From an uncultured Methanomicrobiales archaeon (GTDB lineage Archaea > Halobacteriota > Methanomicrobia > Methanomicrobiales > Methanospirillaceae), in contig CAILCG010000026.1 in the NCBI GenBank assembly GCA_903832665.1, positions 92,988 to 156,987 on the forward strand: a stretch of 64,000 bases of DNA, in the 5' to 3' direction. The notes beneath the pieces were generated by a model. The model made no database searches, was not told the DNA's origin, and saw only the letters and a list, made by a program, of their open reading frames with translations. The position numbers and the translations under genes were made by a program. The stretch's first letter is position 1. Every line of letters starts with the position of its first letter. Positions 1-7,486 of the stretch are shown here, piece by piece.

Positions 1-71
1 TTTCCATTGTTTTTTCAGGGTTTGGCATGGGAACACCTACCTGTGTACCTGTAGTTAATATGCGTAACTGG

Positions 72-79
72 CATATATA
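72..79 (+). promoter_or_regulatory. TATA box for the zinc-ribbon gene at 108
   Basis: An A/T octamer lies 28 nt before the start codon at 108. This spacing fits an archaeal TATA box with a very short leader. A GGTGA ribosome-binding site sits between it and the ATG. Confidence 0.5.
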
Positions 80-107
80 GATTAAATATCAAACCGACGG
101 TGAAAAC

Positions 108-521
108 ATGGCAGTGCGCAAAGAAGATGAAATAATGGCTGAATACCTCCTCAAAGGGGGTAAAATGCTCGAAAAGACCTGCAAAACCTGCGGATGTCCA
201 CTCTTTGAAGTCAAGGGAAAGAAACTCTGTGTCGTCTGTGAGGAGCGGGGAACGGCAGCACCCGCGAGTGCAGCCGCCCCGGCACATCACGAACACGGTC
301 ATTCCTGTGGCTGTGGCGAGGACCACGATCACGGCGAGACCTGCGGATGCGGCGAAGACCATGAAGATACCTGCGATGGTGGCCTGGTCGATGAACTCGC
401 AACGACCATCTTCTCCCTCTGCGAGCGCATCCAGAACGAGAAGGATCCCGAGAATGTGCTTCTCCTGATGAATGCCGTCAAGACCGGCACCGAGACGCTC
501 GAACTTCTCGTCAAGATGTAA
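108..521 (+). CDS. SSSCA1-like zinc-ribbon protein with a His/Cys-rich insert
   Basis: A 137-residue protein whose first 50 residues match the Sjogren's syndrome/scleroderma autoantigen 1 (UPF0148) family. It has a 'KGGKMLEKTC' lead-in and a four-Cys ribbon at C25, C28, C41 and C44. Residues 60-89 are an unusual block rich in His, Cys, Asp and Glu, with the repeat CGCGEDH occurring twice; it looks able to bind metal. The C-terminal 45 residues form an amphipathic helix, as in the family. The ATG at 108 is supported by a GGTGA site 7 nt upstream. The last 190 nt overlap the 3' end of the DedA-like gene on the other strand. The function of archaeal members is not known; metal handling is an inference. 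Confidence 0.8.
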   Translation: MAVRKEDEIMAEYLLKGGKMLEKTCKTCGCPLFEVKGKKLCVVCEERGTAAPASAAAPAHHEHGHSCGCGEDHDHGETCGCGEDHEDTCDGGLVDELATTIFSLCERIQNEKDPENVLLLMNAVKTGTETLELLVKM

Positions 522-1177
522 TTTGGGGTGTCGGTTCTGTTTTTCTGCCGCATGTAATCGCGGGCAAAGAGGACCAGTGTGATGATGATCGCTGCTGCCA
601 GGATGATGATGAAGAGGTCCGTCAGGTAATCTAGGTAATCGCTGACAACCGAGATGCTCCCGATAGAATACCCGAGAAGGAGGAGCATTCCGCACCAGAC
701 AGCCGAGCTGATGAGATTGGATACCAAGTATTTGCGGTACTGCATCGCATTCACTCCCGCAATAAAAGACGGCACATTCAGGACCGGCAGGAAGCGGCTG
801 AGGATGAGCGAGACCGGGCCGAACCGGTCAATCAGCGCGAGAGCCTTCCGGATGTTTCCATCCTGGAGAACTGCCGGACAGGTGCCCTGGCAGAGTGTGA
901 GGCCGAACATCCGTCCGCTCCAGTAATTGATCTCGTACCCCGCAAACCCACCCGCGACTGCAAAGACAAATATCCACTCCATCGAGAGCCCGTCGGCCAT
1001 TACCACCGCCCCCAGGAGAACCAGGAACGTGTTATCGGGAATCGGACCGCCAATGATGGTGGAGGCGAGCATAATGATGAGGAAAACCAGCAGGTACATC
1101 CCAATCCCGTACTGGATGATCTGGTCCGAGAGGGACAGACTGGTGAGCGGCAGCAGGGCTGCACTGAGGAAAATCAC
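329..1177 (-). CDS. DedA/SNARE-associated family membrane protein
   Basis: About 218 residues read as a DedA (VTT domain) integral membrane protein. The family pattern is visible: an N-terminal helix pair, 'GGPIPDNTFLVLLGAVV', a 'GYEINYWSGRMFG' stretch, the 'RFGPVSLILSRFLPVLNVP' core around residue 115, and two or three C-terminal hydrophobic helices. DedA proteins are linked to lipid scrambling and membrane homeostasis. The start is uncertain: 1177 is a GTG without a clear ribosome-binding site, and an in-frame ATG lies about 26 codons further in. No stop occurs before the reading frame enters the convergent gene at 521, so the final 64 residues are the antisense of that gene. The true C-terminus may once have ended near 521. 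Confidence 0.75.
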   Translation of the reverse strand: MIFLSAALLPLTSLSLSDQIIQYGIGMYLLVFLIIMLASTIIGGPIPDNTFLVLLGAVVMADGLSMEWIFVFAVAGGFAGYEINYWSGRMFGLTLCQGTCPAVLQDGNIRKALALIDRFGPVSLILSRFLPVLNVPSFIAGVNAMQYRKYLVSNLISSAVWCGMLLLLGYSIGSISVVSDYLDYLTDLFIIILAAAIIITLVLFARDYMRQKNRTDTPNYILTRSSSVSVPVLTAFIRRSTFSGSFSFWMRSQREKMVVASSSTRPPSQVSSWSSPHPQVSP

Positions 1178-1353
1178 GGTAACCGAGAATGTCCGCTCAT
1201 CCCATATGAAGCTCGTTATCGTAAAGAGACTCAGGTCTCATGAAAAGTCCGGGAATGCAACAAAAACAAGACCCGGCCATTATCAGGCAATCCGGAATAA
1301 TTCCTCAAATGAATACAGAGTATCTCGAACCCCAGGACTGAAGTAAACTCTTC

Positions 1354-1503
1354 CTAAAGGGGGTCTAAATCCCAAAGCCCGTCATTGGCCTGTTCCAGTG
1401 CAAACCTGAGGCGCTCTTCGATTTCATAGCGGGTATTTTCTGCACGTTTCCTGCAGAGCGCCTGCCGGATCTTATGCCCGGTTCCACGAACGGGGATTGC
1501 TTC
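1354..1503 (-). pseudogene. Remnant of a PAS sensor-kinase gene
   Basis: A stretch of 50 open codons without a start codon, bounded by stops at 1506-1504 and 1356-1354. It encodes 'YEIEERLRFALEQANDGLWD', the typical beginning of a PAS domain in Methanomicrobiales sensor kinases, preceded by a basic helical linker. It lies directly downstream of the large PAS kinase at 1599-5108 on the same strand. It is probably debris of a deleted paralogue or of a once longer array. No function is expected. Confidence 0.6.
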
Positions 1504-1598
1504 TTATCCGGCGGGGAAAAATTTCAGCCCGCCACAGGAGAAGTTGATTTAAGCGACATAATCGCCGTAAAGGAAAGTCCGGTCGAATCGTTCGGAGG

Positions 1599-4500
1599 TT
1601 ACTCCAGCAGTTCCCCGAACCGGAATACAAATTCCGTGCCCTTCCCCGTCACCACTTCGACCGTTGATCGCAACTGGTGTTTTGCCAGGAAGTTTACCAG
1701 CTTGAGGCCAAGGGACCTGGCAGTCAGGGGATCGAATCCCGCCGGCATGCCGATTCCGTTATCGCTGACGCTCAGCAGGTACGACTCCCCTTCCCTTGTC
1801 ATCCGAATAACGATGGTGCAGGGATCCGACTGATCAGGCCGGCATCCAATCTCATCGGGGGGGAATGCATGTTTGAGGGAGTTGGTCACGAGTTCGTTGA
1901 TGATCAGGCCGGTCGGGGTTGCTCTCCCGATATCAAGAGCTACCCCCCGGGCCTCAACGATAGTCATGACGGCTTGTGATGACCGGTACGAGATGACGAC
2001 CTGCTCGACGAGAGGTGTCAGATAGTGTTCCATATCGACATTGGAGAACTGGTGGGTCCGGTAGAGCGTTTCGTGAATGAGCGCCATGCTTCGTGCCCGG
2101 TTCTGGAGATCTTTCTTGAGCTCACGTCCCGCCGGGGTCTCTTCAGTCGAGCCGTCGAGACTCAGGAGTGAGATGAATGCGGTCAGGTTGTTCTTGACCC
2201 GGTGGTGAATCTCGGCAAGAAGGACCTCTTTTTCCGCGAGAGCATCGGTGAGCTGCTGCTCCCTGCTTGTCAGGTCATCGACCGTCTGGCGCAGTTCCTC
2301 CTGGGTCGATGTGAGCTCCTCATACGCCGCATTGAGATCGTCATGCCTCCGTTTCAGTTCATCTTCCGCGTTCTTGCGTCCCGTGATATCCTCAAACACG
2401 GTATACACTTCAGAGGGTTCGGCCTGAGCATGATGAAACACGGGAACCGCGTCAATGCTGATCCAGCGCAACATATTCAGCACGGGGTTAAAAACTCCCA
2501 TGATCACTCCCCTCACCGGCAGACCGGTCCGCAGGGCGACAATAGCTGGATGCTCAGTTCCAGGGAATGGTTCGCCATTCTCACGGATAGTGTCACGTTC
2601 CTCTTTGACCGAACTGCTGCCAAGGAACCGCTCACGGGTCTTGCCCAGGATGCGTTCTGCAGCGGGATTCATCGCAATGATATACCCGCTTGCATCCTGG
2701 TGAACCACCCCTTGCAGCATCGTCTCCGACAACAGCCGGTGCCGCTCCTCGCTTTCCCGGAGGGCAGTTTCGGCATTCTTTCGGTCGGTGATATCCCGTA
2801 CTATGGTAGAGGCACCGATGAGTTTTCCCGTACGATCCCTTACGGGCGACAGTGTTAGGGATACCGGGATCAGGGTCCCGTCTTTTTTGATTCGTTGTGT
2901 TTCGTAGTGAGCGAATGGCTCACCGCGTCCGATCTTGTCAATGAGATATTCCCTGTCATCGCTCTGACCGGGCGGAATAAGGATGGATATATTCCTCCCT
3001 ATGACTTCCTCCGGGGAGTACCCATAGATTTTCCCGGCCCCGGCATTCCAGCTTGTTATGATCCCGCCGAGGGATTTCCCGATGATGGCATCGTCAGAGC
3101 TCTCGACAATGGATGCAAGGTTGGCAATCTTCTCTTCTGCATTCCTGCGCCCGGTGATGTCGGTAAATACGGTCGCAAATTTTCCGTGTTCCGGGGAGTA
3201 CGCCGAGACAGCGAAATGCATATTCAGGGGCGGGAAAAAGACTTCAAAATCTTCCGGATGACCGGTCTCTGCGACAAGGCAGTATAGTTCGAAATACGGG
3301 GGAGTAGCAACCCCATACACTTCCCTACTGGTCTTTCCCATAACATCTTCCCGTTTCAGGCCGAGAATTCGCTCAAATGCCGGATTGACATCAAGGATAC
3401 GGTAATCGACAGGATCACCGGAAGCATCATACACCAGTTCATGGAGTGCACTACCCTCCGTCATTCGCGTGAAAAGAACCCGGAATTTTTCCTCGCTCTG
3501 CCTCACCTCTTCTTCCGCACGTTTTCGCTCAGTGATATCCTGCACGATGCCGGCCACCCGGGACAACCGGCCAGAACTGCCATCGCGATGCCGGCCCACC
3601 GCCCAGATCCAGCGGGTCTCGCCATCCGTTCTCCGGATCCGGCATTCAAAATTCCAGTCGCCCCGTGTCCCGATAGCATGACGGAACTTTGTATCCACAT
3701 CCGGACGATCGTCAGGGATTACATGATCGAGAAACATCTCGTAGGTCCACTGGGGGAGCATTTCGGGATACCCAAAGATGAGATCATGTTCAGGCGACCG
3801 GAAGGCCGTATGGTCAATGAGATCAAGGTCCCATGCGCCGGTATGACAGGTCTCAAGCGCAAAACGCATCCGGTCCTCGCTCTCCCTGATCGCTGTTTCC
3901 GCCCGTTTGCGCTCTGTGAGATCCCGGATGATACAGGTGCACACCCAGGATCCCGCTACCCTGTGACGGGATAAGGAGATTTCCGCGGAGAACGTACTGA
4001 GGTCTTTTCTCCGGACTACCATGTCAAGGGGATTCTGAGTGGCTGAATCAGTTTCAGGATTAAGAGAACTCCCGGGATTGCAGGAAAGACTATCGGCATA
4101 TTCTTCAGGGATCGCCAGCTGGACAAAAGACGAGCCAACCGCTTCAGACGGGCTGTACCCAAACATCTTCTCTGCAGCCGGGTTCCAGATAATTACCCTG
4201 TTGAGCGAATCGAAGACCACTATGGCATCGGTCGCCGTTTCGATGAGTGATTTGTAACCGGCTTCTGATTCGCCAAAGAACCGGGAGAGCATCTCTTCGA
4301 GAGGGATACCCGTCCGCCGGGCACTGCGACTCAGGGAGATAAACGCTACAAGGACATACAGCGCCCCGAGATACTGGGCCGACCTGCCGACCCATCCGAG
4401 CGGGCTGCCGAGAACTGCGGGGAAGTGCACCGCAAGGAGACCAATCCCAATAAGTGCCAGACCGATCGAGTACCAGAAGAAAAAATCCTCACGTCTCTGG

Positions 4501-5108
4501 TGATATAACCAGATAAGAATTCCCGATGCCATCAGGAAGAACAGGATCGCACCGGTAATGATGAGTTCCCTCATGACGGTAAAGCCGGAACCCGGGATAA
4601 AAAACAGGGGAACCATGCCAAGCACAGCAGCGCCGGCTAAAACGAAGACGCCAAGAACCGATCCGGCATACAGGATCGCGATCCTGGATGCATCCCCTGG
4701 ACTCGATCTCGGGATGGTCCCTGAGAGGGCGATAAGGATTCCGACCAACTGCAAAAAAGCGCCAAGACAGAAACTGGTGTTATGGACCGTGATATTGGCG
4801 TTCATCGAGTCTGGCAGGTAGTTGATAACTGCTGCAGCAATCGCCCCGAGCCCGAGCATCAGCATACCGGTCCCCTGGAGCAGGACACCGTTCGATCCGC
4901 TGCCCCTGAAAGACCTGTACGCGATATAGGCGACATACAGGGGAATCAGACCGAGGAACAATGAGTTGAAGACCAGCAGGAGGACCGGGGGATTAAATGC
5001 AGCCTTGATATTGAGGAAAAGGAAGATTGCGATAAGGGCAAGATAGACCGGTACAAGGATGAGGCTCGCACGCTTCCGTAGGTTTAGGACCACCGGAATT
5101 TCATTCAT
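1599..5108 (-). CDS. Membrane-bound multi-PAS sensor histidine kinase (HisKA_2 type)
   Basis: A 1169-residue signal-transduction kinase. Residues 1-265 hold about seven hydrophobic helices, a membrane sensor module. Five PAS/PAC units follow at roughly 283-400, 415-535, 545-655, 656-777 and 778-912, each ending in a 'DITxRK'-type linker. A coiled coil runs from 913 to 960. The phospho-acceptor box is 'EIHHRVKNNL' with His 968/969, which is the HisKA_2/HWE-like type rather than classical HisKA. The ATPase domain shows an N-box 'INELVTNSLKHAF' near 1070-1082 and a G-box 'DNGIGMP' near 1116. A GGTGA site 8 nt before the ATG supports the start. No response regulator is adjacent, so this is an orphan kinase; its ligand cannot be told from sequence. 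Confidence 0.9.
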   Translation of the reverse strand: MNEIPVVLNLRKRASLILVPVYLALIAIFLFLNIKAAFNPPVLLLVFNSLFLGLIPLYVAYIAYRSFRGSGSNGVLLQGTGMLMLGLGAIAAAVINYLPDSMNANITVHNTSFCLGAFLQLVGILIALSGTIPRSSPGDASRIAILYAGSVLGVFVLAGAAVLGMVPLFFIPGSGFTVMRELIITGAILFFLMASGILIWLYHQRREDFFFWYSIGLALIGIGLLAVHFPAVLGSPLGWVGRSAQYLGALYVLVAFISLSRSARRTGIPLEEMLSRFFGESEAGYKSLIETATDAIVVFDSLNRVIIWNPAAEKMFGYSPSEAVGSSFVQLAIPEEYADSLSCNPGSSLNPETDSATQNPLDMVVRRKDLSTFSAEISLSRHRVAGSWVCTCIIRDLTERKRAETAIRESEDRMRFALETCHTGAWDLDLIDHTAFRSPEHDLIFGYPEMLPQWTYEMFLDHVIPDDRPDVDTKFRHAIGTRGDWNFECRIRRTDGETRWIWAVGRHRDGSSGRLSRVAGIVQDITERKRAEEEVRQSEEKFRVLFTRMTEGSALHELVYDASGDPVDYRILDVNPAFERILGLKREDVMGKTSREVYGVATPPYFELYCLVAETGHPEDFEVFFPPLNMHFAVSAYSPEHGKFATVFTDITGRRNAEEKIANLASIVESSDDAIIGKSLGGIITSWNAGAGKIYGYSPEEVIGRNISILIPPGQSDDREYLIDKIGRGEPFAHYETQRIKKDGTLIPVSLTLSPVRDRTGKLIGASTIVRDITDRKNAETALRESEERHRLLSETMLQGVVHQDASGYIIAMNPAAERILGKTRERFLGSSSVKEERDTIRENGEPFPGTEHPAIVALRTGLPVRGVIMGVFNPVLNMLRWISIDAVPVFHHAQAEPSEVYTVFEDITGRKNAEDELKRRHDDLNAAYEELTSTQEELRQTVDDLTSREQQLTDALAEKEVLLAEIHHRVKNNLTAFISLLSLDGSTEETPAGRELKKDLQNRARSMALIHETLYRTHQFSNVDMEHYLTPLVEQVVISYRSSQAVMTIVEARGVALDIGRATPTGLIINELVTNSLKHAFPPDEIGCRPDQSDPCTIVIRMTREGESYLLSVSDNGIGMPAGFDPLTARSLGLKLVNFLAKHQLRSTVEVVTGKGTEFVFRFGELLE

Positions 5109-5343
5109 CGGAATTCACCGGAAAATCCAAATCGCTTGACAATCCGGGGCTATAGGGATGATGGCTTTTCACGGATTTATCTCCACAACAACTGGGTAAA
5201 TTCACATTCACCCAATCGATGATAAATCTGGCGTTTTTAGCATACCTGTCAGGGCGAGGAAACGTTCATTCCTCCCGAATAGGGCAGGCAGGTGTGAAAA
5301 TCCTAGAGAACGATAGCTCGCCAACACAAACCTCATTCCAAAA

Positions 5344-5610
5344 GGGGGGGTACCCTGTCTTGCACAAGACAAGGGGGGTAGGGTACCCCCTCTCGTATGT
5401 TCGAGTGGGGGGATCCCCCCCTTCCCGGCTCGGACCAGATACCGGGTTTTCAGACGTGATTCCACGGGAAGCGAGGGTTATGCAGATGCCGGAAAGGGGG
5501 GGTGGTACCCCCTCTTGTCCGGGACAGGGGGGAGGGGGACCCCCTCTCACTTTGTGGAGTGGGGGTGGGTAGGGTACCATACCCCCACTCGTACTTTGGA
5601 GAGGGGGGTC
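5344..5610. repeat. Tandem array of C5/G5-capped hairpins
   Basis: The 733-bp gap between the kinase and the lipoprotein holds no convincing gene but does hold this array. At least five hairpins share an outer block of five or more C pairing with five or more G, while the inner stems differ yet stay complementary. Examples are 5353-5375 (inner GTCTTG/CAAGAC), 5386-5412 (CTCG/CGAG), 5508-5532 (TGTCC/GGACA), 5540-5565 (CTCAC/GTGGAG) and about 5582-5608. A longer pairing (C7TTCC with GGAAAG7) joins about 5414 to about 5498. GGTACC or GGGTACC punctuates the units. It is not a CRISPR array, because units and spacers are irregular. Function unknown. Confidence 0.65.
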
Positions 5611-5841
5611 CACTTAGTATAGATGTGGTGGCTCGGTTCGCGCACTATAGTATAGATAAATCCCCGATCTAAGAAGGTTTGTTGGGTGGGATAGGTGCCC
5701 GTGAGTTTGGGGGTAGCCATGGGGAGCACAGCGGGGTCATGGCCGGAATCGCAGGACATATTACCTGAGAAAATCTAGCCAAAGAATGACAGGATTTTAT
5801 CCATAGGAAATTATATCATCCCTCAAAGGATCTTAAGAACC

Positions 5842-6351
5842 ATGAAACGCTCTCTGGTTCTCGTTGTAATTATGGCAGTCGTCATGGTGATGACCGCGTT
5901 GAGTGGATGTACAAGTACTACCACCCCGCCCGGGGTTAAGGTTGCAAACACATTTACCGTAACGTCAACTCCTGCACCAACTTCCGTGATCCCCACGTTA
6001 ACTACTCCCGCACCAGTTCCCGAACCGGATTTAGCGGCAATTGCGGATAAGAAATTTGTTGACGCGACCGAGGCTTGTTATTTGGCCAATCCCATCATCT
6101 CCAATGTAGCAACCCAGCAGGCGTTTGTTTCCTGTATCCAGAATACCCCGGATCCAAAGGGAGTGTGCGCATTGAACTACAAGAATAATGTCCTCAAGTA
6201 CACAAAAGATGACAATACCTCGGCGGGATACCAAAGGGAGAACACGAGAATTCAGCTGGCACGGGACGCCTATAGTAAGAATTTGTCCTACAACCACCTC
6301 ACCGACAAGGCTGAGGCATGCACCCAGTTACCGATGAGCCCGCCGGTTTGA
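5842..6351 (+). CDS. Secreted lipoprotein, function unknown
   Basis: A 169-residue protein with a classic lipoprotein signal: basic start, hydrophobic core and lipobox 'LSGC' with the lipidated Cys near residue 23. A Thr/Pro-rich linker, probably a glycosylated spacer, runs to about residue 65. The remaining domain of about 100 residues has several Cys, possibly disulfide-bonded, and is helical. I do not recognise the domain. The protein is predicted to sit on the outer face of the membrane. It is transcribed alone and is followed by a strong terminator at 6388-6413. Confidence 0.75.
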   Translation: MKRSLVLVVIMAVVMVMTALSGCTSTTTPPGVKVANTFTVTSTPAPTSVIPTLTTPAPVPEPDLAAIADKKFVDATEACYLANPIISNVATQQAFVSCIQNTPDPKGVCALNYKNNVLKYTKDDNTSAGYQRENTRIQLARDAYSKNLSYNHLTDKAEACTQLPMSPPV

Positions 6352-6387
6352 TGGGTCCGGGATTCATTGAAGTCACATCGTTGGTTG

Positions 6388-6413
6388 ACGGGATATCCCG
6401 TTCTTTTTTTTTT
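6388..6413 (+). terminator. Hairpin plus T-run terminator of the lipoprotein gene
   Basis: A perfect 14-nt palindrome (ACGGGATATCCCGT, 6388-6401) is followed within 3 nt by ten T residues. It sits about 37 nt after the stop of the lipoprotein gene. Confidence 0.7.
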
Positions 6414-6507
6414 AGAGTGGGCAGGGCCTTAAATTAGATTGCACTACGCTGGACAGCACATAAACATTGATCTCATCAAAAGGATCATTGGCATGATAGA
6501 ATACTAA

Positions 6508-6550
6508 GAGGGTACCCCGCCTCAGGGCATCTCAGACACACGGCGGGGCA
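6508..6550. repeat. Dispersed CCCCGCC/GGCGGGG hairpin repeat, copy 1
   Basis: The arms CCCCGCC and GGCGGGG enclose about 20 nt. The block matches 30173-30215 at most positions, including the flanking GGGT before the left arm and the CTC...CAGA inside it. Both copies lie near arrays of C/G-capped hairpins. The rest of the 365-bp gap (6352-6716) holds two terminator-like hairpins and no gene that I can support. Confidence 0.55.
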
Positions 6551-6653
6551 ATGAGGATCAATTTTGTCGTAAACCTCGGGAGCATCCCACGGGGGCGGCG
6601 ACGTTTATAGTAATATATGTACTGGGATTGGCTAAAAAAATGAAAAATAGTTC

Positions 6654-6673
6654 CCTGGATTCAGGAATCCAGG
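6654..6673 (-). terminator. Terminator of the Ser/Gly-rich protein gene
   Basis: An inverted repeat (CCTGGATT/AATCCAGG) with a 4-nt loop lies 44 nt beyond the stop of the minus-strand gene. Read on the minus strand it is followed by two runs of T. Confidence 0.5.
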
Positions 6674-6716
6674 TACCATCACCCGGAAACGAAAAAAGGT
6701 TATATCCAACGTTCAC

Positions 6717-7331
6717 TTACCCGAAGATCCCTTTCTTCAGCTTCTCCTTCTCAGCAATACCCTGAAGCCGCACAAGTTCGGCCCGCACAGTCGCTTCACG
6801 CTGCTGGGTGAACTGCTTCACCGCGGGGCTGGTTGTCGGATCATTCAGGATCTTGTCCATTTTATCAAGAGCCGCGATATCATCTCTGACGTGTTTGGCA
6901 ATATCATCCGCAGCCACCTTATCTCCGCCAAACAAGAGTGATGAACTGTCGGGAGAGGATGAACTCACGCAGCTGCCGGAAGGGGACGTATCCTTCGAAC
7001 CGGATGAACTATCCACTGAGGTTTTTGAGCCCGCATCATTGCCTGATGTGGACGAGTCCTTTGAGACCGAAGAACTTCCTGAACCGGCATCTTTCTTGTC
7101 CATGCCGGACCCGGACGATGTATCTGAGGATTTTGATACCCCTGTGGAGGAGTCTGAACTTCCTCCGGAACCTGAGCTGCCTCCGTAGTCAGAGCTGTTT
7201 CCGGCATCGGAACCACCGCTGGAACCGGAACTTCCACCGCCACTGCTTCCGCTGTCCTCTGCCATCACGACACCTACCGTGATAAAGACCATCGCAAGGA
7301 TGATCAACGCTACGACAAGTTTCTTTATCAT
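6717..7331 (-). CDS. Secreted Ser/Gly-rich low-complexity protein
   Basis: A 204-residue protein with an N-terminal signal peptide (hydrophobic core at about 5-23, cleavage probable after 'GVVMA'). Residues 25-130 are almost all Ser, Gly, Asp, Lys and Thr in short 'GSSG' and 'SSGS' repeats, a disordered linker-like region. The last 65 residues are a charged helical domain ('DDIAKHVRDDIAALDKMDKI' and following). It is exported and may be cell-wall associated. No family is recognised. Other frames over the low-complexity region are also open, but the signal peptide and charged tail make this strand the real one. Confidence 0.7.
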   Translation of the reverse strand: MIKKLVVALIILAMVFITVGVVMAEDSGSSGGGSSGSSGGSDAGNSSDYGGSSGSGGSSDSSTGVSKSSDTSSGSGMDKKDAGSGSSSVSKDSSTSGNDAGSKTSVDSSSGSKDTSPSGSCVSSSSPDSSSLLFGGDKVAADDIAKHVRDDIAALDKMDKILNDPTTSPAVKQFTQQREATVRAELVRLQGIAEKEKLKKGIFG

Positions 7332-7486
7332 GGGTCTGTCACCACCCCCAGAATAGCCCCATGAAAATAAAAAATTTGGGATGAAACCTCATTCTTTGAA
7401 ACATACCATAGAACAAGAACAACTGCTGCACGAGAAAAAAAGTGAGGTGAACGAGGATTAACAGGGTTATCCGGACTGGAGAGATC

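Noticed and set aside
15..695. 226-residue minus-strand open frame over the zinc-ribbon gene
   Set aside because: It is the antisense of a well-supported gene; its composition (His-rich and Pro-rich start, mixed hydrophobic middle) matches no family.
1566..1582. GGAAAGTCCGG resembling the start of RNase P RNA
   Set aside because: The next 300 bases are the conserved 3' end of a histidine kinase gene, and no further RNase P motifs are found.
5344..5610. Possible CRISPR array
   Set aside because: Unit lengths and spacers are irregular, the repeats are not identical, and no cas gene is in the window.
5219..5613. Open frames on both strands through the hairpin array
   Set aside because: They consist of Gly, Pro, Ser and Arg runs forced by the G/C blocks and have no start signals.
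6938..7282. Plus-strand and alternative-frame readings over the Ser/Gly-rich gene
   Set aside because: Low-complexity DNA opens several frames; only the minus-strand one has a signal peptide and a structured tail.
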